DNA of 64,000 bases from the NCBI RefSeq assembly GCF_003086295.3, contig NC_092053.1:84629671-84693670 (forward strand), given 5' to 3'. Both the position numbers and the translations under genes were made by a program. Of the stretch, positions 31,956 to 43,638 are shown piece after piece (the first letter of the stretch is position 1; each line of letters begins with the position of its first letter). The notes beneath the pieces were generated by a model. It made no database searches. It saw only the letters and a list, made by a program, of their open reading frames with translations, and was not told the DNA's origin. Source of the stretch: Arachis hypogaea (lineage: Eukaryota; Streptophyta; Magnoliopsida; Fabales; Fabaceae).

Positions 31956-33582
31956 CTAAGCCACTTTGAGCCACGTTAGTTGCCACGTTAACTTAGTTAA
32001 CGTGGAAGCTAACGTGGATTAAAGAATGATGAGCCAACGTTAGTGACACTCACCTTTGTCACTAACGTTGGAGATGGCTATCACCACCACATTAGAAGCC
32101 ACGTTAACCTAGTTAACGTGAACTCTAACGTGGGAAGTGGGGGCATTTTGAAATGTTAGTGACAAAGGTAAGTGTCACTAACGTTTTTGAAGATTTGGCA
32201 AGCCTACGTTAAAGGTCATGTTAGCCACACTAACGTGAACTCTAACGTAGGGAAGGGAGGATTCTCAACGTTATTGGAAAAGGTAAGTCCCAATAACGTG
32301 TGGGAAGGATCAAGAGGCAACGTTAGTGGTCACGTTGGTGCCACTAACGTTGAAGTTAACGTGGGTCACCATTGGGTTAGGAACGTTAGTGAAAAAGGTG
32401 ACTGCCACTAACATTCTCGAACCCACACTTTCACTTAATTTTAACGCCACTAACGTCCGAAACTAAAAGTCCCTGCCTACTTCATACTTTCTCTCTGCAA
32501 GTAAAGCTAAGCCCACTGAAGAGGATAAGTGCTTCAAACTCAAGATCCAAAGGCCCATATCCAAGATTTGAAGAACCAACTAGAAGATCAGAAGAGTAGT
32601 ATATATAGGGGTAGTTTTGAATCAAAAAGGGGGTTGGAAATTTGAGAACTACTCTCTGTATAATTTTACTTTCTCTGCACTTCTAGTTTACTTTTCAGAA
32701 TGTATTTTCCATCTTTGTTTCCCATTTCCAGAGCTATGAACAACTTAACCCCTTTTCATTGGGTTAGGGAGCTCTGTTGTAATTTGATGGATCAATATTA
32801 GTTTTCATTATTCTTCTTCTATCTTTTCTCTTGATTTTACTAGAAAGCTTTCAATCTTCATTCAATTGGGTAGTTATCTTGGAAAAGAAGCTATTCATAC
32901 TTGGATCTCTTCGGAAGTTTGGAAGAGGAATGAAGAGATCATGCTAGAAATGCTTTCTCAATTTGGACTAAATTAGGGTTTGGATGGGTATGGTGACTAT
33001 AATCCTACCAACACTTGATTTGGAAATACATGTGGTATAATCAGTGACCATACTTCATCTCTTCTCATGAGCAATTGACCAAGGAATTAGCTATTGATCA
33101 AGATTTGAGAGATTGAATTACCAGGAAATTTGAATTCGATCACTTAAGATTGCCAAGGAGATCAATGAATACATTGATTGAGGAAGAGATGAAGATGAAC
33201 TTGATCCGGAGAATGCAACATCTCCTAAGCCCAATGAATTCCCCATTTCTGATCTTACCCATTCTTTATAAATTCTGCAATCTACTTTTATGAGCATCTT
33301 CCCCATTCCCATTTAGGATTCTGCAATTTACTTTCCGCTATTTACATTCAGCTCTTTATTTCCAGCATTTACGTTTTCTGCTATTTACTTTCCCGCCATT
33401 TAATTTTCTGCAAATCTCAAATCTAATTCTGCTTAGTTCAACTAGAACATTCCTCTAATTAAAGTTGCTTGACCAATCAATCCCTGTAGGATTCGACCTC
33501 ACTCTATTGTGAGTTTTTACTTGACGACAATTCGGTATACTTGCCGAAGAAAAATTGTTGAGAGACAAGTTTCCATGCATCA
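31956..33582 (+). repeat. B 5' LTR, second part
   Basis: Resumes exactly where 21070 stopped and aligns with 38767-40509. It contains the rest of the hairpin array (31965-32455), TATA-like TAGTATATATAGG at 32597-32609, and ends CCATGCATCA before the PBS. CTAAG at 31956-31960 is the right TSD of A2. Confidence 0.92.
31965..32455. repeat. B 5' LTR hairpin array, second part
   Basis: Units include CCACGTTA...TAACGTGG, CAACGTTAGTGACA with its complement, CCTACGTTA...TAACGTAGG and AACGTTATTGG...CCAATAACG. Paired stem differences between units are common. Confidence 0.9.
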
Positions 33583-33588
33583 AGTTTA

Positions 33589-33608
33589 TGGCGCCGGTGC
33601 CGGGGATT
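33589..33608 (+). promoter_or_regulatory. B primer binding site, tRNA-Asp
   Basis: TGGCGCCGGTGCCGGGGATT, one base different from the C PBS, six bases after the LTR. Confidence 0.88.
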
Positions 33609-33865
33609 GATTTTGTATCAACAATGATTAAATTGGAGGATAACTAGATTGAGCATTTTTCTTTTGTTTGATTTAAAATTCTGTTTGAGTAATTTACTTT
33701 CAGTTTTAGTTATTATCTCCCCTTTCCCCTACCCATTTTCTTGGTTGTTTACAATTCAGTCCACTAACCCACTAACTATTTGATATATTGTATCACTCAC
33801 ACTAATAACAATTCTAACAGAAATACTTTCTGCATCTATTTCCTTGCTTGTGCCTTGTTGGTTGT

Positions 33866-36668
33866 ATGATAGGGAGAAGAAGCGGGGCTTCAACTTACTT
33901 TGATTCTGAACCTGAGAGGACCTTCCTTAGATTAAAGAGGGAAGCAAGAGGAAAGAGAGTAGTTGGTGCTGAGAAAGAGGAGGAGTATTTTGAACCAAAC
34001 ATGGATGAAAATATGGAGAACCATCATGAAGAAGAGGCTCACAACCATGGCAGAAAAGGTCTAGCAAATCATGCTGGGTAGGAGAGAAGAGTTTTAGGCT
34101 CTTATATCAACCCAAACCCAGGAAACTGTGGGAGTAGCATTCAAAAGCCAACCATACATGCCAACAACTTTGAACTAAAGCCACAACTTATCACCCTTGT
34201 TTAGAACAACTGTTCGTTCAGAAGAGGTGTCCAAGAAGACCCCAACCAACATTTAACCACCTTCCTAAGGATATGTGATACTGTGAAGTCTAACGGTGTT
34301 CATCCTGACACTTGTAGACTACTCTTATTTCCCTTCTCACTCAAGGACAAGGCATCTAAATGGCTGGAGTCCTTCCCGAAGGAGAGCTTAGCAACCTGGA
34401 AAGATATGGTGAACAAATTCTTGGCAAGATTTTATCCTCCTCAATGGACCAACAAGTTGAGAGCTAAGGTACAAACATTCAGGCAGCAGGATGGTGAGAC
34501 TCTCTACGAAGCATAGGAGAGGTTTAAGGACCTGACAAGAAGGTGCCCACCAGATATGTTCAATGAATGGGTGTAGTTGCACATTTTCTATGAAGGCCTT
34601 TCATATGAATCAAAGAAGGCAGTAGACCACTCGTCCGGGGGATCTCTGAACAAGAAGAAGACCATTGAGGAGGCCATAGATGTCATTGAGACTGTAGCAG
34701 AGAATGACTACTTCTATGCTTCTGAAAGAGGCAACACTAGAGGAGTGATAGAGCCAAACAATGTGGATGCACTGCTGGTCTAAAACAAGCTTATCACCAA
34801 GCAGCTGGCTGATCTTACCAAGAAGATGGAGAGGAACCAGGTAGCAGCAATCACCACCTCATCAGCAACCCAAGAGGGAGTGAATACAGAGGCAGAAGGT
34901 GAGCATGAACAAGCCAACTATATTGGAAACTCACCCAGGCAGACCCATGATCCATACTCCAAGACCTACAACCCTGGTTGGAGGAATCACCCAAACTTTG
35001 GGTGGGGAAATCAACAGGATCAAGGCCAAGATCAGAGACGTCACAACCCCAACAACCATGCAGCTCACCAACATTCCACACAGAGATCATATCAACACCA
35101 CCCTAACAACACCTCTCCACATCCATACCAAGACCAAAATAACCCAACTAACCCCTCCACTCTCAACTCACCATCATCTGATGATAGACTCTCAAGGATT
35201 GAGACTCTACTTGAAGGCATATGCAAAGAGATTCAAGAAAACAAGGTGTTCAAAGAGGAGGTGCGAGCCAGTATCAAGAACTAGGGAGACACCATCAAGA
35301 GGCTGGAATTTCAAGTGGGATACTTATCTGAGAAGATTCCCAAACCTACTGATAGCTTCCCAAGTGACACAGAGAAAAATCCGAGAGGTGAAGCAAAGAA
35401 AGTCAGATGGAAAGATTGCAAGATGGTTACTATAAGTGATAAGGAGACTGAAGAAGAGCTGAACAACCCATTAGAACAACCTGAAGATACTTCAGCAGGA
35501 AAGCAGGGGGAGAATCATCAAGAAACCATAATTACACAGAAGGAGCTGCTGAGACTCTATGTACCCTTTCCCCAATTACTAAATGGCTGTGTAGAGAAGA
35601 GAATATACTCAAGGTTTCTTGACATATTTGCCTCTCTCCATGTAAACATACCATTCATCAAGGCCCTCCAACAAATGCCCTCACACATTAAGTATACGAA
35701 GGAGCTGCTAACCAGGAAAAGCTCACTCAAAGGAGGACAAACAATAGTAATGAATAAGGAGTGCAGTGCCCTCATTCAACCAGAGCTGCCTACAAAGAGG
35801 AAGGACCCAGGGAGTTTTACATCCCCTGTGCCATAGGAGAAATAATGTTTGATAAAGGACTCTGCGATTTGGGAGCAAGCATCAACTTAATGCCTTTATC
35901 CCTTATGAAGAGGCTGCAGATCAATGAGATAATGCCCACAGATGTAGTCATCAGGCTGGCTGACAAAACTCAAAAACAAGCAATAGGAGTGGTTGAAAAT
36001 GTGCTGGTGAAGGTTGGAAACTACTTCCTTCCCACAGATTTTGTCATATTGGAAATGGAGGAAAGTCATCTCCATCCAATCATATTGGGAAGGCCATTCC
36101 TAGCCACAGCCAGAGCACTTATAGATGTGGAGCGAGGAGAGCTAATTTTGAGGATCCATGATGAACAACTCACATTCAATATTTTCAAACCCTCACAAGA
36201 AATAGATCAAGAGAACCAAGAACCAAGGAAAGATCATAGTGAGATACTGATAGAAGAAACAAGCACTAAAGCACAACCAGCACATCTGGGAGTCCCCTTG
36301 GTTGATGAACAAGGCAATCAGCAGCTGTCACAGCTCAAGGAAAATCAGGAGGAACCTAAACCACCAGAGTTATATGAGACCAGCAACAAAATATCCTTGG
36401 AAGAGGAGGTCACAAAGAGCAAGGCAACATCAAAAGGAACAAAGAAAAAGGTACCAAGGAGGTGGAGGAACAAGAAGATCCCTACAGAGGACTTCTCTCT
36501 AGGGATAAAGTAATCTCAGCTTACGTCCTAACCATTTCCCCTAATCTCCCCACCATCCCATCTCAGCTACCTAAAGTCTTTACCATCAACAGAGTTCTCT
36601 CCCTAGAACATGTGGAGATCCTTGATGAAGCCAATGGAGATAGATTTACTACAAGGGGGAGGACTTGA
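33866..36668 (+). pseudogene. B gag-protease polyprotein with integrase-C-like tail, many stops
   Basis: Starts at MIGRRSGAST. Gag motifs: EPERTFLRLKREARGKR, LLLFPFSLKDKASKWLES, FLARFYPPQ and RNHPNFGW. Protease: CDLGASINLMPLSL and ILGRPFLATARALIDVERGE. Six in-frame stops (near 34080, 34201, 34514, 34574, 34781 and 35282) sit where C has Trp, Gln or other sense codons, and the frame shifts near 35800. The tail from about 36450 reads RRWRNKKIPTEDFSLG, then in another frame a stretch ending VEILDEANGDRFTTRGRT, which parallels the C tail and an integrase C-terminus. Clearly inactive and older than C. Confidence 0.87.
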
Positions 36669-36696
36669 AGTACTACCAACCACCCTGATAAAGGCA

Positions 36697-36747
36697 GAAC
36701 GTCAAGCTAGTGACGCTAAAGAAGTGCTTCATGGGAGGCAACCCATG
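36697..36747 (+). promoter_or_regulatory. Conserved post-gag motif with GGCAACCCA (B)
   Basis: ACGTCAAGCTAGTGACGCTA, then AAGAAGTGCTTCATGGGAGG and CAACCCATG. Nearly the same as in C. Confidence 0.7.
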
Positions 36748-38657
36748 TTTTACATGCTTTTAAAATTAGTTAATAATGCAAGGTTCATGAATTTCAAATC
36801 AACTTGATATGCACTTGAATGAATCCTTGTGTGCAACATATAGTGAGGAACAAGTTTGGTGTTCAAGGCACACTAAGAGAACATAAATGTAACCCACATC
36901 ATGTCACTCTCAGAGGCCTTGAACAAATCTTTTACACCATATGGCACCAAACTAAGTTTCGTGTTGCCAATGTTGCATACATGGATGTTGAGTTAGTCAG
37001 TTGGTTTGCACTCATGAATAGCACTTAGTTAGTTAAAAACAAAAACTTTAAAAAGTAGTTAGCCTTTTAATTTTGCTGCCACTTTCTACAAGTGTGTTTT
37101 TAATCAAATTTCTTTTATTTTGTAGGAGCGTTGATGGGGCAATTGAAGGGTTCGGATAACACAAAAGGAAGATACTACACACGTGTCTTCAAGGAGATTG
37201 CATTGGGAATGGTTGCCATGCAACATTGGAAGAAGAACAAGCTTGGAAACTGAACCAACCACATCATAAAGTTGGTGATCCTTGTGCTCACCCATGCTAA
37301 ACCCCATCCGTCCATCACACAACCACCCCATCAATCCACACCTTTCATTCACTCATCACTTCCCTATATAAGTGAGTCCTAGTCCGTACTTCCCCTCACA
37401 TTCCAATTCCCATTCCTCACACTTCACACCTTCGGCATCCAAATCCCTTCATCACACCTTGTCCTAACCAACTAAATTCCTCATCTATCCGTACCTTCCA
37501 CCCTCTTCACACATCAACTCTGACTCATGGCATCATCAAGCTCCAAGAGGCAAAAGAGGAAAGGAAGGTGAAACAGCAGAAGGAAACACTGAAGAAGAAG
37601 ATGGAAGACGCTGGCTTCTGGAAGAAGTTGATTGGAAAAAGCAAGGGAAGTGGGAGTGCAAGCACTCAAGAAAAACACAAAGAGGACAAACAAGAAGGAG
37701 AGCAGGAGCAACCCCATGAGTAAAAGGTGGTGGTGTTCCCTCATTGTCCCATCTTTTTCAAGTTTTTAAATAAGGAAAATCATGTATGAAATAGAACATG
37801 CTTCCATGGTATTTTAGGATTTTCAATTCTGTTTTTAGTGTTCTCCTTGCTTAGGTCTATGATTACTAGTCAAATTGCCTGTTTTCAATTCCATCTTGTT
37901 TATTGTGTTGCTTGTCTCCTTTTGAATCAAATAAAAAGAGATGTTATGAAAGACCAGAGTGGAGTTCAAGTTGTGGAGTAAGTTCTTAGATTTGTGGTGT
38001 AGTAATCACTTAGCTAAGTTGGTTTACCAACAAGGTGGGAATGCAACTATCGGTCTTGAATCATATGCTTGAAACACACCCCATGAGGCTAGCTAAATAA
38101 TAAGATCCTAATAAGAAAAAGGGAAAAGAACAATAAGAGTTGAAAAAGAAAGAAAAGTTAACAAAGGATAAGGCTAGGCACCAAGGGTTTGAACCTTGAG
38201 GGATGTGTCTGTGGTGCTCTTGTACCAAGGATCTGCTTAGATGAATAAGTTCTTAGGAGTGCTTCATCACTTGGTAACTTGGGTTAACTAACCCGAGATT
38301 ATCAACTGAAAATCCATTATCAAGAGCAACCTGGCTACAGAACATTTAGTCACCCAAAGAGGTGCTGGACACCAAGACCTCAAGGAAAGAAAATAACAAA
38401 CCATGTGCCAGTGGTGTGTATGTATGGGGGAAAGAGACTTGAGGGAGTAAGTCCTTAGGGGTGTCTTAACACCTAGCACCTTGAACCAACTGGTTCGGGA
38501 GTGTTGGCTGAAAGCTTATCTTAAAGAGTCACCCCCTCACAGAGCACTTAGCCTAAGAGCACAATCAATCCCTGAAAACAATAAAAGGATCAATGAATAA
38601 GAGTCTCATAAGGTGCAATCAAGTGAGTATTCAAGACATGATAAAGGTCTGAAAGCC
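36748..38657 (+). other. B non-coding region with possible small basic ORFs
   Basis: No plant-transposon-type extra ORF. A 39-residue frame, MGQLKGSDNTKG... (37134-37253), begins eight bases after an acceptor-like TTTTATTTTGTAG. A second possible frame, MASSSSSKRQKRKGR (37527), is frameshifted relative to a Lys/Glu-rich stretch ending QEGEQEQPHE at 37723. Part 38270-38350 matches C 10720-10870. The normal PPT region is missing. Confidence 0.45.
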
Positions 38658-40509
38658 ATATTGGCCACGTTAAGAGCCACGTTAACTCAGTTAACATGGA
38701 CTCTAACGTGGGGAAGCAAAAGAATGGCCAACGTTAGTGACACTCACATTTGTCACTAACATTGGACTAAGCCACTTTGAGCCACGTTAGTTGCCACGTT
38801 AACTTAGTTAACGTGGAAGCTAACGTGGAGGGAGCAAGAATCGCCAACGTTAGTGACACTCACCTTTGTCACTAACGTTGGAATGAGCGACTATGAGCAA
38901 CGTTAACTCCCACGTTAACTTAGTTAACGTGGAATCTAACGTGGATGAAAGAATAATGAGCCAACGTTAGTGACACTCACCTTTGTCACTAACGTTGGAG
39001 ATGGCTATCACCACCACGTTAGAAGCCACGTTAACCTAGTTAACGTGAACTCTAACGTGGGTAGTAAGGGTGTTTTGAAACGTTAGTGACAAAGGTAAGT
39101 GTCACTAACGTTTTCGAAGATTTGGCAAGCCTACGTTAAAGGTCACGTTAGCCACACTAACGTGAACTCTAACGTAGGGAAGGGAGTATTCTCAACGTTA
39201 TTGGAAAAGGTAAGTCCCAATAACATGTGCGAAGGATCAAGAGGCAATGTTAGTGATCACGTTGGTACCACTAATGTTGAAGTTAATGTGGGTCACCATT
39301 GGGTTAGGAACGTTAGTGAAAAAGGTGACTGCCACTAACGTTCTCGAACCCACACTTTCACTTAACGTTAATGCCACTAACGTCCTAAGCTAAAAGTCCC
39401 TGCCTACTTCATACTTTCTCTCTGCAAGTAAAGCTAAGCCCACTGAAAAGGATAACTTCTTTAAACTCAAGATCCAAAGGCCCATATCCAAGATTTGAAG
39501 AACCAACTAGAAGATCAGAAGAGTAGTATATATAGGGGTAGTTTTGAATCAAAAAGTGGGTTGGAAATTTGAGAACTACTCTCTGTATCATTTTACTTTC
39601 TCTACACTTCTAGTTTACTTTTCAGAATATATTTTCCATCTTTGTTTCCCATTTACAGAGCTATGAACAACTAAACCCCTTTTCATTGGGTTAGGGAGCT
39701 CTGTTGTAATTTGATGGATCAATATTAGTTTTCATTACTCTTCTTCTATCTTTTTTCTTGATTTTACTAGAAATCTATAAATCTTCATTCAATTAGGTAG
39801 TTATCTTGGAAAAGAAGCTATTCATTCTTGGATCTCTTCAGAACTTTGGAAGAGGAATGAAGAGATCATGCTAGAAATGCTTTCTCACGCTGGACTAAAT
39901 TGGGGTTTGGATGGGTATGGTGACTATAATTCTACCAACACTTGATTTGGAAATACATGTGGTATAATCAGTGACCATACTTCATCTCTTCTCATGAGCA
40001 ATTGACCAAGGAATTGGCTATTGATCAAGATTTGAGAGATTGAATTACCAGGAAATTGGAATTCGATCACTTAATATTGCCAAGGAGATCAATGAATACA
40101 TTGATTGAGGAAGAGATGAAAATGAACTTGATCTGGAGAATACAACATCTCCTAAGCCCAATGAATTCTCCATTTCTGATCTTACCCATTCTCTATAAAT
40201 TCTGCAATCTATTTTTATGAGCATCTTCCCCATTCCCATTTAAGATTCTGCAATTTACTTTCTGCTATTTACATTCAGCTTTTTATTTCCAGCATTTACG
40301 TTTTCTGCTATTTACTTTCCCGTCATTTAATTTTTTGCAAATCTCAAATCTAATTCTGCTTAGTTCAACTAAAATATTCCTCTAATTAAAGTTGCTTGAC
40401 CAATCAATCCCTATGGGATTCGACCTCACTCTATTGTGAGTTTTTACTTGACGACAATTTGGTATACTTGCTGAAGGAAAATTGTTGAGAGACAAGTTTC
40501 CATGCATCA
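38658..40509 (+). repeat. B 3' LTR, 5'-truncated
   Basis: Begins inside the LTR at the point matching about 20962, so the first ~490 bp and the PPT are deleted. It ends CCATGCATCA followed by TSD CCCTC (40510-40514). Hairpin array at 38662-39385; TATA-like TAGTATATATAGG near 39524-39536. It preserves the sequence TTGGACTAAGCC that A2 interrupted in the 5' LTR. Confidence 0.9.
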
Positions 40510-40514
40510 CCCTC
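40510..40514. repeat. Target site duplication CCCTC, right copy (B)
   Basis: Pairs with 20470-20474. Confidence 0.9.
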
Positions 40515-40914
40515 TGAGGTGCACTGCATCCAGGGAAGTCTTGAAATAATTGCAGTAGAATTCTCTTACCCAGGAAGCATTGACCTCAGTCAAATTCCTC
40601 TCCAAGAAGAACCAGCCTCTTTGTTTGATCTGATCGGAGGTGTACTGCTGTAGTTCTTCTGGAATTTTCAGAGTCCACTCCAGGTATAGATTTCTGGATG
40701 TAGCAAACACCGGATACTTGAGCTCACAGTATCGGTCTGCAAACTTAATTGGATCATTGGCAGAGAGGAGCTGGTCAGCCTTCTCTTGCGGGGTAAAATG
40801 CTTTTCCCGCCAGGAGTAATCATGCATAAGCTCCAGGAGACACATAGAGGATTTAACTCTTTTCCGTTTGCCTGTTGTTGCCTTGCCTTTTCCCTTTCTT
40901 TGAGTATTAGACAT
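40510..40914 (-). pseudogene. D extra ORF, N-terminal part
   Basis: Starts at MSNTQRKGKGKATTGKRKR, directly after a TTTTTCAGG acceptor-like sequence. It contains NDPIKFADRYCELKYPVF, QIKQRGWFFLERNLTEV and SWVREFYCNYFK, the first half of the plant-transposon-type domain (the last motif parallels VQEFYANAW of A1). The B insertion cuts the frame at the CCCTC duplication; it resumes in frame at 20474. Function unknown. Confidence 0.78.
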
Positions 40915-40930
40915 CCTGAAAAACAAAAAT
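40912..40930 (-). promoter_or_regulatory. Acceptor-like site before the D extra ORF
   Basis: Minus strand TTTTTGTTTTTCAG then GATG: a pyrimidine tract and CAG one base before the start codon. F has CTTTTTCAG then GATG in the same place (57533-57545). Confidence 0.5.
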
Positions 40931-42905
40931 CCAGGATATAATAAAAACAGGGAAACAAGTAGGCAAATAACAAGATAAGCATAAAGTGGCAAAGGAGCAG
41001 TAGAATAATGAAATGAGGTGAATAATTGTGCATTTTGGATTGTATAGGAGTTAGAAATCCGAGAAGAAAAATTTACAATCCAAAATGTAATAGAAACAGA
41101 ATTCATGTTAATTGGGAAAAACTATAATCATGCCTTGGTTAGAAGGTTAAAGAGAATAGTGAAAAAAACCAAGAAGAGATATTTGGAAAATTAGGTTGGT
41201 TATGATTGAAAAAGAGGTTAGAAAGTTGAAAGCAGGGAGTTAGTAAAAAGAAAGTCAGAGTAAATGGCATGATGATCAGTTTCTAAGTAACAAGATTTCA
41301 CAATTATAAGCAACAGTCAACTCATATTCAAACAAGGAAATAAGGTTGATGATGATTCATATAGATATGGAAATAGCAAAAATTGGAATTGAATCAACAA
41401 AAATGCAGTTTATTAACCAGAAAATCGAAAAGAATAAGAAAGCTTGTCCTTGGAGTTATCAATTGGTTTGGTAAAAGCTGAGTAAAGCAAAATTCAAATT
41501 GCCAAAACCAAAACATGAAGGAAAATCAGAACAGTTTACAGAAATTTGGGCAGCATTCTGGCTAAAATTGGATGTTCCCAGGTAATAAACAGCAGGCAGA
41601 ACAGTTCATATGAATTAAAATACAGCTACAAATATAAATACGGAATATGAACACGAAAAAAAAAAACAGGGTAAAAAGCAGCATGCAACAGTAAAGAACA
41701 GTATATGAATGGCAACAACATAAGAATTGCGAAATTGATAAAACAAGAAGTACGAACAGCGCAATTATCAATCCTAAATCCACTAACCACATCCTAGCTA
41801 CCTAACAACCTAGAATACACTACAACATACATCTCTAACTAGCCTAGTTTTGAACGTAAACGGAAAAATGTGCAATTAACTACGAATTGAAAGAAGAGTG
41901 GCATTTTGCGGAACCTGGTAGGTGTATGAATGAAAGTAGGACAGAGAGATGGCTGGGGGGTGGTGGTGGTGACTGACGCGGCGGTGCAGGCGGTTGTCCG
42001 GTGGTAGGGGTTTCGGGTAGGGGTAATGGGAAGGGTAGGGGTTGAGGGGGAAGGATGGGAGGGGGTGAGGGTGGTAGTGGGAGGTGCGGCTGTGATGTGG
42101 GTGGCGGTGGCTGGCCGTGGTGGTGGAAAGGAGAAGAGAAGAGAGAGAGAGAAGAAGGAGAGGGAAGGAAGAAGGATGCGGGGGGTGGTCGGCGCGGTGG
42201 GTCTGGGTGGTCGGTGCTGGGGCGGCAGTCCGGTGTGGGTGGTGGTGAAGGGTGCAGAGGGAGGAGGGAGGGAGAGCTGAGGGGATTGGGGAGAAGAATG
42301 GGGACGCGGGGGGGATAGGGCTTCGCGTCACTGGGGTTAGTGAATTTGAAACCACACGATCGCGTGGGGCACGCGGTCGTGTGGCTAGTGTGGATGGGGG
42401 GTTGACGCAATCGCATGGAATGGGTAAAAGGACGAATGATGAGGTCGCGTGAGGCATGCGACCGCGTCGCTGGAAATTGTGCAAAATGCACAATTCCAGT
42501 GTCATTTCAGCGCAACTCTCTGTCTCCTTTGGGGTGTTGTGCAATCCACGCGACACGTTCACGTGATGGACGCGAACGCGTGAGCCATTTTGTGCTAAAC
42601 GCACGACAGCCGCATGATTCCAGCCCAGATTTCTGGGCGTTGGATTTTTACGCCGATTTCCAGATCACGCATTCGCGTGAATGACGCGGACGCGTGGGGG
42701 TGGTGTTTCCGCTACTGACGCGAACGCCTTAGCGATGCGATCGCGTCGCACGCCTTCTTCTCCTCTCTTTTTTTTATGCAGATATGCAATTATGCAGTAT
42801 GCAATGCTAAATGCAAATGTTATGAATAGCATCCAGGTTCAATAAAAATAAAACAATATAAAAATAAACAAAACGAAATAAAATGGAAACAGGAACGATC
42901 ATACC
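40931..42905 (-). other. D spacer with G-rich tract and CG-repeat array
   Basis: 41946-42310 is strongly G-rich on the plus strand, with many runs of three or more G, so quadruplex formation is possible. 42340-42750 carries GACGCGAACGCGT and CACGCGGTCGTGTG-like short inverted repeats, matching those in the D and F LTRs. The Pro/His-rich frames on the minus strand are low-complexity and not convincing as genes. Confidence 0.6.
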
Positions 42906-42960
42906 ATGGTGGGTTATCTCCCACCTAGCACTTTTAGTTAAAGTCCTTAAGTTGGACATT
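42906..42960 (-). promoter_or_regulatory. Conserved post-ORF motif with AACCCACC (D)
   Basis: Minus strand GTCCAACTTAAGGACTTTAA, then AAAGTGCTAGGTGGGAGATA and ACCCACCATGG. Matches the block that follows the integrase stop in F (58994-59048). Confidence 0.7.
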
Positions 42961-42974
42961 AGATGAGCTTACTG

Positions 42975-43638
42975 TTATGGTGGCTTGTGCTTAAATTCAT
43001 CCAGAAATCTCCACCAATGTTTGGAATGCCAACAACCTCCGGGGTCCCAAACTAGGCATGTAAAGCTTCTGAGCATCTTCAAACAGGTTCTCAGGCTCCT
43101 GGGGTGACGAATGTCAGAATAGATTCCAGGATCCCAAACTTTGCTTTTAAATCCGCCCTTGTCTTGATCTATATTCTTCCATCCGGGCGGCTTAGAAATT
43201 ATATTCTCACCAAGATGACCAAACGTCTTCCGTGATCCATTCGATTGAACATGATACCAATCCATGCACTTCGAGTTAAAGCGTGGAACCTTATTGAACC
43301 TCGTGCACCAGCTCTGAGTACGAGCCATTTTCCTTTTAGTCTTAAAGCCGCAGAGAGCTCTAAGCTGGCCATCTGTTTCAAGCAAACCATATTCAAGTGG
43401 AAAAGTAAAGTTAAAGGTTAAGGATTGTACCCACTTGAAGCTTGTATGGGGTGGTAATGGCCTTGGGATAGGTGTTTCTAGTGGTTCTGTAAGTTCTACT
43501 CCCTTGTAATCTTTTGCGAATTCCTCCACTTCTTTGCAAAATTCTTCAAATGCATCTGTGTCCTGATCAAATTCTCCTATGTCTTCCTCATCACTTAAGT
43601 CATAAGCTGGAGGTTGAGAGAAATCTACCTCCGCATCA
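42975..43638 (-). pseudogene. D unrecognised ORF, C-terminal part
   Basis: About 220 residues in the same frame as 48379-47470 once the solo LTR is set aside. An acidic stretch (DLSDEEDIGEFDQDTDAFEEF) leads to a Pro-rich linker and then a well-ordered region with SFKWVQSLTFNFTFPLEYGLL, QLRALCGFKTKRKMARTQSW, RFNKVPRFNSKCMDWYHVQS, TFGHLGENII and FKSKVWDPGIYSDIRHP. It is rich in Trp, Phe and Cys and looks folded. No gag, protease, RT or integrase motif is present, and I do not recognise the family. It ends just before the conserved AACCCACC block, in the place a pol would end. Confidence 0.75.
43634..43638. repeat. Target site duplication CATCA, left copy (S)
   Basis: Pairs with 47470-47474; both flank TG...CA ends. 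Confidence 0.93.

Larger units (their letters stand above)
20475..40509 (+). mobile_element. Element B, gag-pro LTR retrotransposon containing A2
   Basis: Plus-strand element: 5' LTR 20475-33582 (split by A2), PBS 33589-33608, gag-pro 33866-36513 with tail to 36668, conserved motif 36697-36747, non-coding region, and a 3' LTR (38658-40509) that lacks its first part. The TSD is CCCTC. It interrupts D's extra ORF, whose frame resumes on the far side. Internally related to C, but the LTRs differ. Confidence 0.9.

Noticed and set aside
41876..42604. Pro/His/Ser-rich protein genes on the minus strand
   Set aside because: Two overlapping frames of low complexity arise from the GC-rich tract. No homologous frame in F at the same place.
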